Below, piece after piece: positions 61,931-64,000 of a stretch of DNA of 64,000 nucleotides. A program made the position numbers and the translations under genes. The number at the start of each line of letters is the position of its first letter. Position 1 is the first letter of the stretch. The DNA is from Bog-105 sp965277435 (GTDB taxonomy: Bacteria; Acidobacteriota; Terriglobia; Bryobacterales; Bryobacteraceae): the NCBI GenBank assembly GCA_965277435.1, contig OZ255821.1:3472001-3536000 (forward strand). Reading direction: 5' to 3'. The notes under the pieces were generated by a model. That model worked only from the letters and a program-made list of their open reading frames with translations, was not told the DNA's origin and did no database searches.

Positions 61931-64000
61931 CTACTGCTCGAACCGGCTTGCCTCCCTCAATCTCCATGACCACATCAAAAACGAAGTGGCTGTCAGATCG
62001 ATTGCCGGTTCTGTAGTGCTGTACGACTGCACATTGTCCTCATACACCGCCGTCTGCGAAGCGTCGAAAATTCCATCGTTTCCATTGAAACCTCCAAATC
62101 GATCCACCCCATTCGCCGGACAGGCAATCATCCCGTCCACTAATCCGGAGGTCGCCGCGCCCGACGGTCCTTCCGAAACAGTTCCCCAAAGGACTGGCGT
62201 CCCGCCCGACGTTCCATCCAGCGCTCCCTGTAAGTTCGCCACCTGGTGCTGTATGCAATCGGGAAAAGTCTTCGATCCAGCGCCCACGATGAAGGACGAG
62301 CCCCAGGCATTCGCGCCGAGTATGTTTGCCATCCAGCGCTGTGAGTAAATATCGTATTCCGGACGGCCGGTGAGCGCGTACGCTTCGCTCGCCATCACCG
62401 CCAGGCCAGCCCCATGCGACGCCGTGTCGCTGCTCCAGGAACTGCCAAAGCCCCACGCATCCGTCTTGGCAACATTAACCGCATCGTCGACCTGCTTCAA
62501 GAATTGCTGCCGCACGCTCGTCCGTGTCATCGCCAATCCAGCGGGATCGCCGGCCAGTTCCATGGCCCGGTACAACTCGAAATGCGCCAACCCGCTTACG
62601 TCGTAGAGATTCAAAGTGTCGGCCGCGCCCGTCTTATAAATCTTGTCGACATAATTCCGCGCGTAATGCGCGGCTTGCGCCAGATAGAAACCAGGAGCCT
62701 CGCGCGGCAGGTCGACCGCCTCAACCGATCCCCTCTCGGTAGCCGTGCGCAGCGTCAGATATAACTCCGTCGCGCCTAGCTCCATGTCGTCATCCCAAAC
62801 CGTTTCCGGATATCCGTCGAACGGAATAATCGTCAGCAGGCAATCTGCCCCGCACGTCCCTGTCGAAACGGCGGCCGCCGGATCGGCCAGCGAAGTACCG
62901 GCAAGTTCGAATATGTCTTCCGCATTCTTTAAACACTGTTTCGCCAGCAGTGGGTTGCTTTCTCGATTCAGCTGGTAACACACTGCAAAATCCGCAGCCA
63001 GCCGGCCAGCCAGGTTCGGGCTGATTTTCGACCCGCCCGGCCCAGCCGCAAACACCGGCCGGTTACAGATGAATTTCGCCGTGCTATCGCAGCCATTCCA
63101 CTGGTCGTCGGCTTGCGGCAGCCGCCAGATATCATAATCACTTAAATAGTTGAAGTTCGCCCAGTCCTGGCTATTGCCCACCTGGTAATAAAGCGTGCGC
63201 GACTTGTCATCCCACATTCGCATTAAAAACCGAATGCCGAAAGCCGCTTCCGCGCTGTAATCGGTATTCACAGGCGATCCGGCAAAATTACCGCGTATGA
63301 AATCGCCAGCGGTGGAGCCGGCGGATTCCAGACTGCCTCGTTGCCCATCTGCCGCGGGAAGTCCCGTACTCCAATCTCCTGCAGCGCCACTGTATAACTG
63401 ATCGTCTCGACATACTTCATGTAATCGCCCGCGTCCCACCATCCCCCCTCCGCGTTGATCGTCCCTCCGGTCGCTTTCAACGGCGAATCGCTTGTGGCGA
63501 TCAGATCGTTATCGTCCAGCAGCGGCGTTTCGAACACTTTCGCTTGTCTATCGTTCAAGTGCCCAGGCGCTGTACGCAGTGCATTCGGCTTGAAGTTCAA
63601 GCCATCCCGCTCCGTCTCATAAAAGAACTTCGAATTCAACAGCAGACCCGAGTACAGCACCTCGGGTCGATCCACCGCAAACTCCGGTGAAGCGGCCGGC
63701 GTCCGCCCAACGACCGCAATCGAATATCGCGCACACCCCGATACCTGAAAATCAAGTGCATACACCTGGTAGATGAGCGTTTTACTGTTGCTCCACGTGC
63801 CGAGTAGCTGCCCAATCGAACTTGCATACACTGCATGGCCCGCGCCATCCAGCACGCGAAAGGTCGCGCCCGTCTCTTCCGTTGTCGCCATAAGATAAGC
63901 GCGGAAAGGCGTTTTGCCTGACTCATAGCCCACTTGGCTCACGCGCACATACGCGGACTGCGGAGCAGTGACTGCAGCGGTGGTCGGGTGCGCGAACGCC
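61931..64000 (-). pseudogene. GH9 family glycoside hydrolase (endoglucanase type), frameshifted, 5' end outside window
   Basis: Minus strand, entering from beyond base 64000 with the CelD-type N-terminal Ig-like domain (VRVSQVGYESGKTPFRAYLM), then GGWWDAGDYMKYVETISY, which holds the catalytic-base Asp pair of GH9. That frame ends at 63268. The catalytic (alpha/alpha)6 barrel continues in another frame from about 63330 down to 61931: SAEAAFGIRFLMRMWDD, NAWGSSFIVGAGSKTFPDC, and SYSTTEPAIDLTATSFLMW with the acid Glu. All catalytic parts exist but in two frames. GH9 enzymes cut cellulose and related beta-1,4-glucans. Confidence 0.8.

Noticed and set aside
1..64000. CRISPR arrays, tRNA and rRNA genes
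   Set aside because: No regularly spaced repeats, no TTCGA-type tRNA arms with matching acceptor stems and no rRNA-like sequence were seen by eye.

Overview
The window looks like chromosomal DNA of an Acidobacteriota member of the Bryobacterales/Solibacter type. This is inferred from gene content: an Oar-like TonB receptor with an N-terminal carboxypeptidase-regulatory domain, a CRTAC1/ASPIC-UnbV protein paired with a TPR protein, tandem imidazolonepropionase-like amidohydrolases, Uma2, RAYT and a VapBC module. No rRNA, tRNA or CRISPR was seen. Coding density is high and many genes overlap by 1-8 nt, but several reading frames are interrupted.

Layout. (1) 1-1375: two secreted proteins on the minus strand. 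(2) 1818-17128: one long plus-strand exopolysaccharide operon with a Wza-type export protein, a Wzc-type co-polymerase/tyrosine kinase, a 45-codon linking ORF, five GT4 glycosyltransferases, a Wzy-type polymerase, a WcaF-type acetyltransferase, a WecA-type initiating transferase with an extra C-terminal domain, and gmd plus fcl for GDP-L-fucose. No Wzx flippase is visible. A diverged second copy of the fcl 3' end lies just downstream. (3) 17523-24090: an ABC exporter coupled to a cyclic-glucan-synthase-like protein that lacks the usual C-terminal phosphorylase half, plus a small membrane protein. (4) 24190-28986: small genes, CRTAC1 and TPR proteins, a RAYT transposase with its palindromic repeat, and Uma2. 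(5) 29056-33186: a TonB-dependent receptor broken by a frameshift, and the remnant of an insertion sequence. (6) 33209-38309: an efflux operon (outer membrane factor, YtcA, HlyD, FUSC) matching the mdtNOP/ytcA set of enterobacteria. (7) 38310-43378: a LacI-type pseudogene, guanine deaminase, a receiver-histidine kinase and a bacteriophytochrome. (8) 43452-49510: RRM protein, LssY-domain protein, a sugar isomerase with an internal UGA, Nei glycosylase and small membrane proteins. (9) 49503-53574: three tandem amidohydrolases, two of which lack the metal ligands. (10) 53723-61794: VapBC, HpnI-type glycosyltransferase, asparagine synthase, a GT39-like transferase, a metallo-beta-lactamase-fold enzyme and a 25-residue membrane peptide. 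(11) 61931-64000: a GH9 glycosidase with a frameshift, running off the window.

The main theme is cell-surface carbohydrate: a fucose-containing polymer built on undecaprenyl phosphate and exported by Wza/Wzc, a second glucan pathway beside it, and further lipid and sugar transferases. The most unusual features are the truncated glucan synthase with its exporter, the two metal-site-less amidohydrolases encoded with an intact one, the RAYT with its three-hairpin repeat and a decayed second copy 10 kb away, the guanine deaminase with no standard start codon, and an in-frame UGA in an otherwise intact isomerase gene.
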